DNA from: Achromobacter aegrifaciens
GTDB taxonomy: Bacteria > Pseudomonadota > Gammaproteobacteria > Burkholderiales > Burkholderiaceae_B
Assembly: GCF_902859735.1 (NCBI RefSeq)
Contig: NZ_CADIJY010000004.1
Location: forward strand, 248,001-312,000
Direction: 5' to 3'
Length of the DNA stretch: 64,000 nt
The notes under the pieces: model-generated
Told to the model about the DNA's origin: nothing
Seen by the model: only the letters and a program-made list of their open reading frames with translations
Databases searched by the model: none
Position numbers and translations under genes: made by a program
Shown here: positions 16,648-27,241 of the stretch, one piece after another
Layout: each line of letters begins with the position of its first letter
How positions within the stretch are numbered: position 1 is the first letter of the stretch

Positions 16648-19044
16648 ATGCAAGCCCGCTCCACTCCCAAGCCCGCCCGCAGCACGCTGGCGCTGGCCCT
16701 GACCGCTTTGGCGCTGGCCGCGCCCCCCGCCGCCATGGCCGCGGAACCGGGCGCCCCCTCGCCCCAGGAGCGGGCCGCCAGAAGCTACGACATTCCCGCC
16801 GGCCCGTTGGACCAGGTGCTTAACGCCTATTCGCAGCAGGCGGGCGTGACCATCACCATCGACGGCGCCCTGACCGCGGGCCGGCGCAGTCCCGGCCTGC
16901 GCGGCGCCTATGGCCTGAACGCGGGCTATGCCGCGATCCTGGCCGGCAGCGGCCTGGCGGCGCGCCTGGAAGGCGGCGGCTACGTGCTGCGTCCGCTGCC
17001 GCCCGGCGCGGCCGGCGTCTCCACGCTGGAGCCGGTCACCGTGCGGGCCTCGAGCGTAGCGCCCGACAGCTACGTGGCCGAGGAAACCCGGGCCGGCACC
17101 AAGACCGACACGCCCATCCTGGAAGTGCCGCAGTCGATCTCGGTGGTAACGCGCGCGCAGATGGAAGCGCAGAACGCGCAAAGCGTGACCGAAGTGCTGC
17201 GCTACGTGCCCGGCGTAACGGTGGAAACCTACGGCGTGGACCCCAAGGGTTTCGATTGGGTCATGCTGCGCGGCTTCAACGCCCAGGCCACCAGCGACTA
17301 TAAGGACGGCCTGCGCCAGGCGACCTCCGGCTACACCCTGTTCCGCAGCGAACCCTATGCGCTGGATCGCATCGAGGTGCTGCGCGGCCCCTCTTCCGTG
17401 CTGTACGGCCAGGGCGACGCGGGCGGGGTCATCAACCGCGTGAGCAAACTGCCCTCGGCCACGCCGCACTACGAGGCCGAGCTGGAGTACGGCAGCTTCC
17501 AGCGCAAGCAGGCGGCGGTCGACCTGACCGGCCCGGCGACCGAAGACGGCACGCTGATGTACCGCGTCATCGGCGTGGCGCGCGACGCCAACACGCAATT
17601 CACCTATCCGAACGGCGACCGGATCTCCGACGACCGCCTGTTCCTGGCGCCTTCGCTGACCTGGGCCCCTTCCGCCGCGACCCGCTTCACGCTGCTGACG
17701 GAGTACCTGCGCGACCGCTCCGGCGGCACCATCGGCACGGTCACGGTCAACGGCAAGCCCACCAATCTGCGCAACGGCGATCCCAATTTCAACCGCTACG
17801 ACCAGGACCAGAAGAGCATCGGCTACCTGTTCGAGCACCGCTTCAACGACACGCTGCAGGTACGGCAGAACCTGCGCTACGGGCGGGTCGATTCGATCCT
17901 GGACAACATGTTCCTGGCCGGCCTGACGCCCACCGGCATCGCCCGCACAGCCCGGCGCTACGACGAAAGCATGACCGCGCTGGCGTTGGACAACCAGGCT
18001 CAGTTCGACCTGCGCACCGGCCCGCTGGCCCATACGCTGCTGCTGGGCCTGGACTTCAACCGCAGCAGCGCCGACGTGTCGCGCACCATGGGGCCGGCGC
18101 CCAGCCTGAACCCGTTCGACCCGGTCTATGGCGTGGACGTGCCCACGCCAACCATACCGCTGGCCAACTACCTGGAGCGCACGCACCAGACCGGCCTGTA
18201 TCTGCAGGACCAGGTCCGCTTCGATGAACGCTGGGTGCTGACCCTGGGCGGCCGCTACGACTGGTACAGCCAGAAGACCGAAAACCGGATCCTGAACAAC
18301 GACACCGATCAAAGCGGCAGCCGCTTCAGCGGCCGCGCCGGCCTGAACTACGTCATGCCCAACGGCATCGCGCCCTACGTCAGCTTCGCCCAGTCCTTCC
18401 TGCCCAATACCGGAACCTCTGCGCCGGCCAATGGCAGTTCTCCGTTCGCGCCCTCGCGCGGACGCCAATGGGAAGGCGGCATCAAGTTCCAGCCGCCCGG
18501 GTCGAATGCGCTCTACACGCTGGCGGTCTTCGACATCAAGAAGAGCAACGTGCTGACCAATGACCTGCAGAACCCCGGCTTCCAGGTCGCCTCGGGCGAG
18601 GTGCAATCGCGCGGCGTGGAACTGGAAGGCAAGTTCAGCCTGGGCGATGGCTGGGACTTCACCGGTTCCTATACCTATGTGCGTGCCCGGATCACCCGCG
18701 CCAACAACGGCACCGAAGGCAACCGTCCGGCCCTGGTGCCCGAGCACAGCGCCTCCGGCTGGCTCAACTACACGGTGCGCAACAGCGCCCTGGCCGGGCT
18801 GAGCCTGGGCGCGGGCCTGCGCTACGTGGGCTCGACCTACGGCGACAACGCCAACACGCTGAAGATCGCCGGGCGCACGCTGGTGGACGCGGGCGTGTCC
18901 TATGCGGTCGACAAGCACCTGACGCTGTCGGTCAACGCCACCAACCTGTTCGACAAGGAATACCTGGCGACCTGCTCCGACCTGAGCGATTGCTATCCGG
19001 GCAGCCGGCGCAGCGTCATCGGCCGGGTGAAGTACCAGTTCTGA
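16648..19044 (+). CDS. TonB-dependent siderophore receptor with N-terminal signalling (STN) domain
   Basis: The 798-residue outer-membrane receptor has a signal peptide ending near AMA-AEP (residue 31), an STN signalling domain (about 45-117, SYDIPAGPLDQVLNAYSQQA), a TonB box region around LEPVTVRAS (127-135), a plug domain (about 145-260, with RIEVLRGPSSVLYGQGDAGG) and a 22-strand barrel ending in the canonical KYQF. The STN domain shows that it signals to the adjacent FecR. Sequence style fits hydroxamate or catecholate ferric-siderophore receptors; the exact ligand is unknown. Confidence 0.94.
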   Translation: MQARSTPKPARSTLALALTALALAAPPAAMAAEPGAPSPQERAARSYDIPAGPLDQVLNAYSQQAGVTITIDGALTAGRRSPGLRGAYGLNAGYAAILAGSGLAARLEGGGYVLRPLPPGAAGVSTLEPVTVRASSVAPDSYVAEETRAGTKTDTPILEVPQSISVVTRAQMEAQNAQSVTEVLRYVPGVTVETYGVDPKGFDWVMLRGFNAQATSDYKDGLRQATSGYTLFRSEPYALDRIEVLRGPSSVLYGQGDAGGVINRVSKLPSATPHYEAELEYGSFQRKQAAVDLTGPATEDGTLMYRVIGVARDANTQFTYPNGDRISDDRLFLAPSLTWAPSAATRFTLLTEYLRDRSGGTIGTVTVNGKPTNLRNGDPNFNRYDQDQKSIGYLFEHRFNDTLQVRQNLRYGRVDSILDNMFLAGLTPTGIARTARRYDESMTALALDNQAQFDLRTGPLAHTLLLGLDFNRSSADVSRTMGPAPSLNPFDPVYGVDVPTPTIPLANYLERTHQTGLYLQDQVRFDERWVLTLGGRYDWYSQKTENRILNNDTDQSGSRFSGRAGLNYVMPNGIAPYVSFAQSFLPNTGTSAPANGSSPFAPSRGRQWEGGIKFQPPGSNALYTLAVFDIKKSNVLTNDLQNPGFQVASGEVQSRGVELEGKFSLGDGWDFTGSYTYVRARITRANNGTEGNRPALVPEHSASGWLNYTVRNSALAGLSLGAGLRYVGSTYGDNANTLKIAGRTLVDAGVSYAVDKHLTLSVNATNLFDKEYLATCSDLSDCYPGSRRSVIGRVKYQF

Positions 19045-19056
19045 ACTCCGCAATGA

Positions 19057-19084
19057 AAACGCCCCGCCAAATAGCGGGGCGTTT
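19057..19084. terminator. Bidirectional terminator between the TonB receptor and purL
   Basis: Perfect 11-bp arms AAACGCCCCGC and GCGGGGCGTTT enclose CAAATA. Short T-tracts follow on both strands, and the hairpin lies between two convergent genes. Confidence 0.75.
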
Positions 19085-19126
19085 CGCGCAGGCGCCGGGA
19101 AGCTCATCCCGGCGCGAGCGGTTGGC

Positions 19127-22100
19127 TTACTTCAGCCAGACGCGCGCGTTGCGGAAGATGCGCATCCAGGGGCTGAACGCGCCGCCCTTGTCCGCCTTGC
19201 CCCATTTCTCGGGCGCCCACGACATCATGACGTTGCGCGTCACGCGTTCCGGGTGCGGCATCATGACCGTGAAGCGGCCGTCGGCGGTGGTGACCGAGGT
19301 CAGGCCGCCCGGGCTGCCGTTCGGGTTGAACGGGTAGGCTTCGGTGGCCTGGCCGCGGTTGTCGATGTAGCGTGCGGCAGCCAGCAGGCGGCTGGCGTCG
19401 CCCTGCTGCGAGAAGTCCGCATAGCCTTCGCCGTGCGCCACGGCCACCGGAATGCGCGCGCCTTCCATGCCGGCGAAGAAGATCGACGGCGACTTGGCCA
19501 CTTCGACCATCGCCAGGCGGGCTTCGTACTTTTCCGACAGGTTGCGCGTGAAACGCGGCCAGAACTCTGCGCCCGGGATCATCGGCGCCAGCGCAGCCAT
19601 CATCTGGCAGCCGTTGCAAACGCCCAGCGCGAAGGTGTCGGGACGCGCGAAGTAGGCGGCGAACTGGTCCGACAGCTTGCTGTTGAAGCGGATGGTGCGC
19701 GCCCAGCCTTCGCCGGCGCCCAGCACGTCGCCGTAGCTGAAGCCGCCCACGGCCACCAGGCCTTGCACCTGAGCAAGATCCACGCGGCCGGACAACAGGT
19801 CGGTCATGTGCACGTCGACGGCTTCAAAGCCGGCGGTGTCGAAGGCCCAGCCCATTTCCACCTGGCTGTTGCAACCCTGCTCGCGCAGGATCGCCACGCG
19901 CGGACGCTTGCCGGTGTTGATGAAGGGCGCAGCCACGTCTTCCTGGGGATCGAAATCCACGTTGGGGCTCATGCCCGGGTCCGTGGCGTCGTTCCAGACG
20001 TCGAGTTCGGCCTGGGCGCAGGCCGGGTTGTCGCGGCGCGACATGATGCGGTAGGACACTTCGCTCCAGGCGCGGCCGAGTTCGGCGCGCGGCTGGCCCC
20101 AGACCTTCTTGCCGTCGCGGTAGAACTCGACTTCGTCGGCGCCGTTCAGGCCGCCGATGACATGCGAGTGCGCCGACAGGCCCGCGCCGCGCAGCACCTG
20201 CATGACGGCGTCGCGCTGGGCGGCCGGCACCTGGATGACGGCGCCCGCTTCTTCGGAGAACAGCGCCTTGAGCGTCAGTTCCTCGCGCTGCACCGCCACC
20301 TGCTCGGGGCGGATCTTGTAATCGCCCCAATCCGCCGATTGCGGATCGAAGGTCAGCATGTCCAGGTTGACCGAGATGCCGGTGCGGCCGGCGAAGGCCA
20401 TTTCGGTCAGGGTCGCGAACAGGCCGCCGTCGGAACGGTCGTGGTAGGCCAGGATGGTGCCGGCCTCGGCCAGGGTGCGAATGGTGACGAAGAAGGCGCG
20501 CAGGTCTTGCGGCGCGTCGATGTCCGGCACGGTTTCGCCGACCTGGTTATAGGCCTGCGCCAGGATCGAGCCGCCCATGCGATGGCGGCCGCGGCCCAGG
20601 TCGATCAGGATCAGCACGCTGTCGCCAGCGTCGGTGCGCAGCTGCGGGGTCAGGCTGGCGCGCACGTCGGCCACGGGCGCGAATGCCGTGACGATCAGCG
20701 ACACCGGCGCCACCACTTGGCGCTGTTCGCCGTCCTGTTCCCAGGACGTCTTCATGGACAGGGAATCCTTGCCCACCGGGATCGACAGGCCGGTGGCCTG
20801 GCAAAGTTCGCTGACGGCCGACACGGTGTCGTACAACGCGGCGTCCTGACCGGCAACGCCGCAGGCGGCCATCCAGTTGGCCGACAGCTTGATGTCTTCC
20901 AGGCGCGCCACGTCGGCGGCGGCCAGGTTGGTCAGGGCCTCGGCCACGGCCATGCGGCCGGAGGCCGGCGCGTCCAGCATGGCGATCGGGGTGCGTTCGC
21001 CCATGGACATGGCTTCGCCGCGGAAGCCCTCATAGTCCGCCAGCGTCACGGCGCAATCGGCCACCGGCACCTGCCAGGGACCGACCATCTGGTCGCGGCT
21101 GGACAGCCCGCCCACGGTGCGGTCGCCGATGGTGATGAGGAAGGATTTGTTGGCCACCGTGGGGTGGCGCAGCACGCGGTAGGCGGCTTCGGTCAGGTCG
21201 ATGCCGGCCAGGTCCAGCGGCGCGGACACGCCGGGCAGGCGCGTGACGTCGCGGGTCATGCGAGGCGGCTTGCCCAGGATGACGTCGATCGGCACGTCCA
21301 CCGGACGCACTTCGGCTTCGCCCTGCGGACGGATCGTGTCCAGGCCAGGCAGGCCCTCGCCGTCCACCACGCGCAGTTGGCGCTCCTCGGTGGCCACGCC
21401 CACCACCGCGTAGGGGCAGCGTTCGCGGCGGGCGATGGCGTCAAAGCGTTCCAGGTCCTTGGGCAGGATCGACAGGACGTAGCGTTCCTGCGATTCGTTG
21501 CTCCAGATTTCGGCGGGCGACAGGCCCGATTCTTCCAGCGGCACGCGCTTCAGGTCGAAGATGGCGCCGCGGCCGGCGTCGTTGACGAGTTCCGGGAAGG
21601 CGTTGGACAGGCCGCCCGCGCCCACGTCGTGGATCGCAATGATGGGGTTGTTCTCTGCCTGCTGCCAGCAGCGGTCGATGACCTCCTGGGCGCGGCGCTC
21701 GAGTTCAGGGTTGCCGCGCTGGACGGAATCGAAGTCCAGCTCGGCCGAGTTGCTGCCCATGCTGATGCTGGAGGCGGCGCCGCCGCCCATGCCGATGCGG
21801 AAGCCCGGACCGCCCAGCTGGATCAGCAGCGCGCCCGGAGGAATCACGTCCTTGTGCGTCAGGCCGGCGTCGATGCTGCCCAGGCCGCCCGCGATCATGA
21901 TGGGCTTGTGGTAGCCCCAGCGCGTGCCGCCGGCGGTCTGCTCGAACGAACGGAAATAGCCCAGCAGGTTGGGACGGCCGAATTCGTTGTTGAACGCCGC
22001 ACCGCCGATAGGGCCGTCGATCATGATGGACAGCGGCGAGGCGATGCGCTCGGGCAGGCCATGATGGTCGGCTTCCCAGGGTTGCAGCGCGTCGTCAAAG

Positions 22101-23176
22101 CGCAGGTGCGACACGGTGAAGCCGGTCAGGCCGGCCTTGGGCTTGGAGCCGCGGCCGGTCGCGCCTTCGTCGCGGATCTCGCCGCCCGCGCCCGTCGAGG
22201 CGCCGGGGAACGGCGCGATCGCGGTCGGGTGGTTGTGGGTTTCCACCTTCATCAGCGTGTGCACGGTGGTGTCGCGGCGGATGTACCTGGCGCCTTCGAC
22301 GCCCTCGCCCGTCACGCCCGGCACGCCGGCCTGGAAGCGCTGGGCGGGGCCGCCTTCCATGATGGCGGCGTTGTCCGAATAGGCGACCACGGTGCCTTCG
22401 GGCTGCGCCTTGTGGGTGGCGCGGATCATGCCGAACAGCGTGTTGGGCTGTTCCTGGCCGTCGATCACCCACTGGGCGTTGAAGATCTTGTGGCGGCAGT
22501 GTTCGCTGTTGGCCTGCGCGAACATCATCAGTTCCACGTCGGTCGGATCGCGACCCAGGTCGGTGAAGGACTTGGCCAGGTATTCGATTTCGTCGTCCGA
22601 CAACGCCAGGCCCAGCGAGATGTTCGCCTCGGCCAGGGCTTCGGCGCCGCGCGCCTGCACGTCGACCGTGCGCATGGGCTTGCCGGCCAGCGGCTGGAAC
22701 AGCGCCTGGCCGTCGAAGCTGGCGTCCACCACGGTTTCCGTCATGCGGTCGTGCAGGCAGTCGGCCGCGCGCGCCAGCATGGCGTCGTCGAAGGACTTGG
22801 TACCCAGCAGGCCGCGCTCGGGAGTGATCACGTAGCGCACGCCGCGTTCGATGCGGTGCACAGACGCCAGGCCACAGTTGTGGGCGATGTCGGTGGCCTT
22901 GCTGGCCCAGGGCGAAATCGTGCCCAGGCGCGGAATCACCAGCAGGGACAGGCTCTTGGCCGGCGCGTCGCCGGTGGCGGGAGTGCCGTAGTCCAGCAAT
23001 TGGGTCAGATGTTGCTGCTGTTCGGCCGTCAGGGCCGCGTCGGTGCTGACGAAGTGCTCGTAGCGGGCGGATATGTCGGCCACCGGCAAGCCGGCTTCCT
23101 TCAATTGCGCCAGGAGGCGATCGCGACGGAAGGAGGACAGGACGGAGGAACCAGGCAGATGCTGAACTAGGGACAC
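19127..23176 (-). CDS. purL: Phosphoribosylformylglycinamidine synthase
   Basis: The 1349-residue single-chain PurL catalyses the fourth step of purine synthesis, FGAR plus glutamine and ATP to FGAM. The order is N-terminal PurS-like domain, linker, two FGAM synthase halves (with the [19 protein letters not shown] signature near residue 230) and a C-terminal class I glutamine amidotransferase. The amidotransferase nucleophile is Cys1187 in GVCNGCQMM, followed by the AVAHGEGYA His motif. Length is the usual one for proteobacterial large PurL. It appears monocistronic and ends at a bidirectional terminator. Confidence 0.98.
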   Translation of the reverse strand: MSLVQHLPGSSVLSSFRRDRLLAQLKEAGLPVADISARYEHFVSTDAALTAEQQQHLTQLLDYGTPATGDAPAKSLSLLVIPRLGTISPWASKATDIAHNCGLASVHRIERGVRYVITPERGLLGTKSFDDAMLARAADCLHDRMTETVVDASFDGQALFQPLAGKPMRTVDVQARGAEALAEANISLGLALSDDEIEYLAKSFTDLGRDPTDVELMMFAQANSEHCRHKIFNAQWVIDGQEQPNTLFGMIRATHKAQPEGTVVAYSDNAAIMEGGPAQRFQAGVPGVTGEGVEGARYIRRDTTVHTLMKVETHNHPTAIAPFPGASTGAGGEIRDEGATGRGSKPKAGLTGFTVSHLRFDDALQPWEADHHGLPERIASPLSIMIDGPIGGAAFNNEFGRPNLLGYFRSFEQTAGGTRWGYHKPIMIAGGLGSIDAGLTHKDVIPPGALLIQLGGPGFRIGMGGGAASSISMGSNSAELDFDSVQRGNPELERRAQEVIDRCWQQAENNPIIAIHDVGAGGLSNAFPELVNDAGRGAIFDLKRVPLEESGLSPAEIWSNESQERYVLSILPKDLERFDAIARRERCPYAVVGVATEERQLRVVDGEGLPGLDTIRPQGEAEVRPVDVPIDVILGKPPRMTRDVTRLPGVSAPLDLAGIDLTEAAYRVLRHPTVANKSFLITIGDRTVGGLSSRDQMVGPWQVPVADCAVTLADYEGFRGEAMSMGERTPIAMLDAPASGRMAVAEALTNLAAADVARLEDIKLSANWMAACGVAGQDAALYDTVSAVSELCQATGLSIPVGKDSLSMKTSWEQDGEQRQVVAPVSLIVTAFAPVADVRASLTPQLRTDAGDSVLILIDLGRGRHRMGGSILAQAYNQVGETVPDIDAPQDLRAFFVTIRTLAEAGTILAYHDRSDGGLFATLTEMAFAGRTGISVNLDMLTFDPQSADWGDYKIRPEQVAVQREELTLKALFSEEAGAVIQVPAAQRDAVMQVLRGAGLSAHSHVIGGLNGADEVEFYRDGKKVWGQPRAELGRAWSEVSYRIMSRRDNPACAQAELDVWNDATDPGMSPNVDFDPQEDVAAPFINTGKRPRVAILREQGCNSQVEMGWAFDTAGFEAVDVHMTDLLSGRVDLAQVQGLVAVGGFSYGDVLGAGEGWARTIRFNSKLSDQFAAYFARPDTFALGVCNGCQMMAALAPMIPGAEFWPRFTRNLSEKYEARLAMVEVAKSPSIFFAGMEGARIPVAVAHGEGYADFSQQGDASRLLAAARYIDNRGQATEAYPFNPNGSPGGLTSVTTADGRFTVMMPHPERVTRNVMMSWAPEKWGKADKGGAFSPWMRIFRNARVWLK

Positions 23177-23533
23177 GATGCGGGCGCCGTATAAAGAGAG
23201 GAGAGCAAAAAGAGATTTTACCTGTTTAGGGGGTTTTCCCGGAGCCGTTGTTCAATCGATCCCGAACGCCCCTGTTTCGGCCATTGTTACAAAAGAATTC
23301 CGAAGACCGCGCACCGGGATGGTGCAAAGCAGCATCCGCGCCAACTCCGCGTCGCTGCGAATCTTTCCCAATACCGCGCGGCGCCCTGCCTGCGGTTTTA
23401 TATTGCGTCGCAACATGTTGCGCTCATCCCGCACCGCGGGAAAACACGAACTTCCGGTCCCACGGCGCGACGGTAGGATGCAGCGACCCCCATTAACGCA
23501 TGGCGCCTACCCGCGCGCCGGCCGCTGCCTCAC
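23177..23533. other. Intergenic region between purL and the TRAP operon
   Basis: This 357-nt stretch carries the divergent control regions of purL and of the TRAP transporter. It is less GC-rich than its surroundings near purL (runs of A and T). I see no convincing gene in it; the short frames lack ribosome-binding sites. A nested palindrome at 23403-23422 is annotated separately. Confidence 0.6.
23403..23422. promoter_or_regulatory. Nested palindromic operator candidate upstream of the TRAP operon
   Basis: CGCAACATGTTGCG (23409-23422) is a perfect 14-bp palindrome, overlapped by TTGCGTCGCAA (23403-23413), so three TTGCG-type half sites occur in 20 nt. It lies 112 nt upstream of the DctQ start. 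The binding protein is unknown. Confidence 0.5.
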
Positions 23534-24082
23534 ATGTCCCGCCCCGAAGCCCCCGCCGAGCCTGTCGAACCGATCATTCCCGCAGAAGCAGATCCCGCAG
23601 TCAAAGTACCGCTGGCCATCGAGGACTGGCTGGCCGTGATCCTGCTGGCGACCCTGGCCATCATCACCTTCCTGAACGTGCTGGTGCGCTATTTCACCGA
23701 CCAGTCCTTCGCCTGGACGGAAGAAATCTCGGTGTTCCTGCTGATCGTGCTGACCATGGCGGGCGGCAGCGTCGCCTTCGTGCGCAACCACCACATACGT
23801 ATCGAGATCCTGGCGGACTCCGGCTCCCCGCGCCGCCAGCGCATCATGGCGCTAATCTCCAACGGCTGCGTGCTGGCCTTCTTCCTGCTGCTGACCGTGC
23901 TGTCGGTGAAGCTGGTTGCCGACGAATATATCTACGAAGAAACCTCGCCCGCCATCGGCGTGCCTACCTGGTGGTATTCGATCTGGCTGCCCGTGATGGC
24001 CGCGGCGATCTCGCTGCGCACCATCGGCACGCTGCGCCGCATCGCCAAGAGCGGACGCGCCGCCGGGCAGGATCAGCAATGA
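23534..24082 (+). CDS. TRAP transporter small permease subunit (DctQ)
   Basis: The 182-residue protein has four predicted membrane helices and the DctQ-family segments TFLNVLVRYFTDQSFAWTEEIS and VRNHHIRIEIL. It forms the small integral membrane subunit of a TRAP transporter that uses an ion gradient to import organic acids. The stop codon overlaps the start of the large subunit (ATGA). No strong ribosome-binding site is visible, and the N-terminus (about 25 polar residues) could be shorter in vivo. Confidence 0.92.
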   Translation: MSRPEAPAEPVEPIIPAEADPAVKVPLAIEDWLAVILLATLAIITFLNVLVRYFTDQSFAWTEEISVFLLIVLTMAGGSVAFVRNHHIRIEILADSGSPRRQRIMALISNGCVLAFFLLLTVLSVKLVADEYIYEETSPAIGVPTWWYSIWLPVMAAAISLRTIGTLRRIAKSGRAAGQDQQ

Positions 24083-25377
24083 TCGCCGCCATCCTCTTCA
24101 TTGTCTTCATCGTCCTGATGCTGATCGGCGTGCCGGTCGGCGTGGCCCTGGGCCTGGGCGGGACCGTGGCCATCGTGCTGTCCAACCTCGACACGCCCTG
24201 GTATGGCCTGTTGACCGTGCCGCAGAACTTCTACGCCGGCCTGGCCAAGTATCCGCTGCTGGCCATCCCCATGTTCGTGCTGGTGGGCTCGATCTTCGAC
24301 CGCTCCGGCGTGGCCAAGCGGCTGGTGGATTTCGCCATTGCCATCGTCGGCCGCGGCCCGGGCATGCTGCCGCTGGTGTCGATCGCGGTGGCCATGTTCC
24401 TGGGCGGCATCTCCGGCTCCGGCCCGGCCTGTGCCGCAGCGGTGGGCGCGGTGATGATCACCGCCATGTCGCGCGCCGGCTATCCGGGCTCGTTCTCGGC
24501 CGCCGTGGTCGCGGCCGGCGCCGCCACGGACATCCTGATCCCGCCCTCGGTGGCCTTCATCATCTACTCGGTGCTGGTGCCCGGCGCCTCGGTGCCGGCG
24601 CTGTTCGCCGCCGGCATGATCCCCGGCATCCTGGCCGGCATCGCCCTTATCGTTCCGGCGGTGTGGCTGGCGCGCAAGCACAAGATGGGCGCGCTCGAAG
24701 CCCACCTGCCCCGCCCGCCCTTCTGGGCCAGCCTGCGCGAAGCCTCATGGGGCCTGGCCGCACCCGTCCTGATCCTGGGCGGCATGCGCATGGGCTGGTT
24801 CACGCCCACCGAAGCGGCCGTGGTCGCAGTGTTCTACGGCCTGTTCGTGGGCATGTTCATCCACCGCACCATCAAGCTGCGCGACCTGTACACCATCCTG
24901 CGCGAAGCCGCCGAGCTTTCCGCCGTCATCATGCTGGTGGTGACGCTGGCCGGCATCTTCGCCTGGGCCCTGTCCACGCTGAGCGTGATCGATCCCATCA
25001 CCCACGCCATCGTCAACTCCGGCCTGGGCGAATGGGGCGTGCTGGCGCTGCTGATCCTGCTGCTGATGACGGTGGGCATGTTCCTGGACGGCATTTCCAT
25101 CTTCCTGATCTTCGTGCCGCTGCTCATGCCCATCGCCAACGCCTATGGCTGGGATCCGGTGTGGTTCGGCGTGATCCTGACCTTGAAGGTCGCCCTGGGC
25201 CAGTTCACCCCGCCGCTGGCCGTGAACCTGATGGTGTCGTGCCGCATCGCGCGCGTGCCGATGGAGTCCACGGTGCGCTGGGTGGTGTGGCTGCTGGGCG
25301 CGATGTTCCTGGTGCTGGTCGCGGTGCTGATGTTCCCGCAGCTGGCGCTGTGGCTGCCCAAGAAGCTGGGTTATTGA
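24079..25377 (+). CDS. TRAP transporter large permease subunit (DctM)
   Basis: The 432-residue protein is a 12-13 helix DctM-type permease with the family features GGISGSGPACAAAVGAVMI and an ATDILIPPSVAFIIYSVLVP segment. It provides the transport channel of the TRAP system. Translation is coupled to the small subunit through a 4-nt overlap, and the receptor gene follows after 94 nt. Confidence 0.94.
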   Translation: MIAAILFIVFIVLMLIGVPVGVALGLGGTVAIVLSNLDTPWYGLLTVPQNFYAGLAKYPLLAIPMFVLVGSIFDRSGVAKRLVDFAIAIVGRGPGMLPLVSIAVAMFLGGISGSGPACAAAVGAVMITAMSRAGYPGSFSAAVVAAGAATDILIPPSVAFIIYSVLVPGASVPALFAAGMIPGILAGIALIVPAVWLARKHKMGALEAHLPRPPFWASLREASWGLAAPVLILGGMRMGWFTPTEAAVVAVFYGLFVGMFIHRTIKLRDLYTILREAAELSAVIMLVVTLAGIFAWALSTLSVIDPITHAIVNSGLGEWGVLALLILLLMTVGMFLDGISIFLIFVPLLMPIANAYGWDPVWFGVILTLKVALGQFTPPLAVNLMVSCRIARVPMESTVRWVVWLLGAMFLVLVAVLMFPQLALWLPKKLGY

Positions 25378-25471
25378 AAGGGCTGAACGGGGCGACCTCA
25401 AGGGGCGCCCCCAAGGCCGGCGGTACCAGTATTCATTACAACAACAGACACGCAAAGAGAGGAGACGCAAC

Positions 25472-26500
25472 ATGAAATTCCGCAACCTGATCGGAGCAGC
25501 CCTGTGCGCGGCTGCCGTCGTCGGCATGGCGCCCGCGCACGCGCAGAACTACAAGTCCGAGTACAAGCTCTCCATCGTGGTCGGCACCACCTTCCCCTGG
25601 GGCCAGGGCGCCGAAATCTGGTCCAACCTGGTGCGCGAGCGCACCCAGGGCCGCATCAACATCAAGGTCTATCCCGGCACGTCGCTGGTCCAGGGCGACC
25701 AGACGCGCGAGTTCACCGCCATCCGCCAGGGCGTAATCGACATGGCCGTGGGCTCCACCATCAACTGGTCGCCGCAGGTCAAGCAGTTGAACCTGTTCTC
25801 CCTGCCCTTCCTGATGCCCGACTATGCCGCCATCGATGCGCTGGTGCAGGGCGACGTGGGCAAGGAGATGTTCAAGCTCATCGAGAAAGCCGGCGTGGTG
25901 CCGCTGGCCTGGGGTGAAAACGGCTATCGCCAGCTCAGCAATTCCAAGCACGAGATCAAGAAGCCCGAAGACATGAAGGGCCTGAAGCTGCGCGTGGTGG
26001 GCTCGCCGCTGTACATCGACACCTTCACCGCGCTGGGCGCCAACCCCACACAGATGAGCTGGGCCGATGCCCAGCCGGCGCTGGCCAGCGGCGCAGTGGA
26101 CGGCCAGGAAAATCCCCTGTCGATCTACACCGGTTCCAAGCTCTACACCGTCGGCCAGAAGTACCTGACGCTGTGGAACTACGTGGCCGACCCGCTGATC
26201 TTCGTGGTCAACCGCGAGGTGTGGAATTCCTGGTCCGAGAAGGACCGCGACATCGTGCGCCAGGCCGCGCTGGACGCCGGCAAGCAGCAGATCGTGATCG
26301 CGCGCAAGGGCGTGACGCCTGAAGACCCGTCGCTGCTGAAGGAAATCGCCGGCCACGGCGTGACCGTGACCTCGCTGTCGCAGGCGGACCACGAGGCCTT
26401 CGTCAAGGTGACCAAGCCGGTCTATGACAAGTGGAAGAAGCAGATCGGCGAAGACCTGGTGAACCTGGCTGAAAAGTCGATCGCCAGCCGCAAGAAGTAA
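25472..26500 (+). CDS. TRAP transporter periplasmic solute receptor (DctP family)
   Basis: The 342-residue receptor has a Sec signal peptide ending at PAHA-QN and the DctP fold. The GLKLRVVGSPLY segment contains the Arg that normally pairs with the carboxylate of the ligand. The gene follows the two permease genes (Q-M-P order) with a GAGAGGAGAC ribosome-binding site and ends at a strong terminator. The ligand is an organic acid of unknown identity; no catabolic gene is attached to the operon. Confidence 0.93.
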   Translation: MKFRNLIGAALCAAAVVGMAPAHAQNYKSEYKLSIVVGTTFPWGQGAEIWSNLVRERTQGRINIKVYPGTSLVQGDQTREFTAIRQGVIDMAVGSTINWSPQVKQLNLFSLPFLMPDYAAIDALVQGDVGKEMFKLIEKAGVVPLAWGENGYRQLSNSKHEIKKPEDMKGLKLRVVGSPLYIDTFTALGANPTQMSWADAQPALASGAVDGQENPLSIYTGSKLYTVGQKYLTLWNYVADPLIFVVNREVWNSWSEKDRDIVRQAALDAGKQQIVIARKGVTPEDPSLLKEIAGHGVTVTSLSQADHEAFVKVTKPVYDKWKKQIGEDLVNLAEKSIASRKK

Positions 26501-26582
26501 GCCCGCTAGAACAAGCAGCAAGCCCCAGGGGAACGGCGGCGCAAGCCGCCAACCGAGGCAGGGACGTCAGATCCCGCCCACC

Positions 26583-26621
26583 AACGGGCGCCAGCCACAA
26601 GCTGGCGCCCGTTTTCTTTCA
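26583..26621 (+). terminator. Intrinsic terminator of the TRAP operon
   Basis: The 13-bp arms AACGGGCGCCAGC (26583-26595) and GCTGGCGCCCGTT (26601-26613) enclose CACAA and are followed by TTTCTTTC on the plus strand. It also reaches the 3' end of greB on the other strand. Confidence 0.9.
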
Positions 26622-27170
26622 TGCGGGATAGCTGACTTCCAGGATGTCCAGCTCTTCGATACCGCCGGGCGTGCGCAGCACCACGGTGTCGCCCTCCTTG
26701 GCCTTGATCAGCGCGCGCGCCACCGGCGAGATCCAGCTGATCTTGCCCGCCAGCGGCTCGGCCTCGTCGACGCCCACGATGGTCACGTTGTGTTCCTCGC
26801 CGGCCTTGTCCGAATACAGCACCGTGGCGCCGAAGAACACCTGGTCGCGGTTGGGCTGCGCGGCCGGATCGACCACTTCGGCGATATCCAGCCGTTTGGT
26901 CAAGAAGCGCATGCGGCGGTCGATCTCGCGCAGGCGCTTCTTGCCGTACAGATAGTCGCCGTTCTCGGAACGGTCGCCGTTGGACGCGGCCCACGACACC
27001 ACCTGCACGACAGAGGGGCGCTCCACGTTCATCAGGTGCGTGAGCTCGCTGCGCAGGCGCTCGTAGCCGCCGGGCGTCATGTAGTTCTTGGTGCCGGCAG
27101 GCAGCGCCTGGGCTTGCGGCAGATCGTCGTCGTCCTCGTTGTCCGACTCTTTGACAAAGGCTTTGTTCAT
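26619..27170 (-). CDS. greB: Transcription elongation factor GreB
   Basis: The 183-residue protein has the GreA/GreB coiled-coil domain with the catalytic loop (WAASNGDRSENGDYLYGKKR, carrying the acidic tip) and the FKBP-like C-terminal domain from about residue 105. It rescues backtracked RNA polymerase by stimulating transcript cleavage. An N-terminal extension of about 28 residues, rich in Asp/Glu (NEDDDD), precedes the usual start of the family. It lies 71 nt downstream of the PHP phosphatase gene on the same strand. Confidence 0.95.
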   Translation of the reverse strand: MNKAFVKESDNEDDDDLPQAQALPAGTKNYMTPGGYERLRSELTHLMNVERPSVVQVVSWAASNGDRSENGDYLYGKKRLREIDRRMRFLTKRLDIAEVVDPAAQPNRDQVFFGATVLYSDKAGEEHNVTIVGVDEAEPLAGKISWISPVARALIKAKEGDTVVLRTPGGIEELDILEVSYPA

Positions 27171-27241
27171 GGCGGTTGCGCCGGTCGGGCGCGATTACAG
27201 TCGATTGTGTGCAAGGGCTGGCGACATGGCCGCCGCCTGCG

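Noticed and set aside
19253-23170. 1305-codon open frame antisense to purL
   Set aside because: It mirrors purL on the other strand, is rich in His/Gly/Arg without recognisable domains, and results from the high-GC codon bias of purL.
23252-23434. 60-codon frame upstream of the TRAP operon
   Set aside because: It overlaps the palindromic operator and has no ribosome-binding site or family-like sequence.
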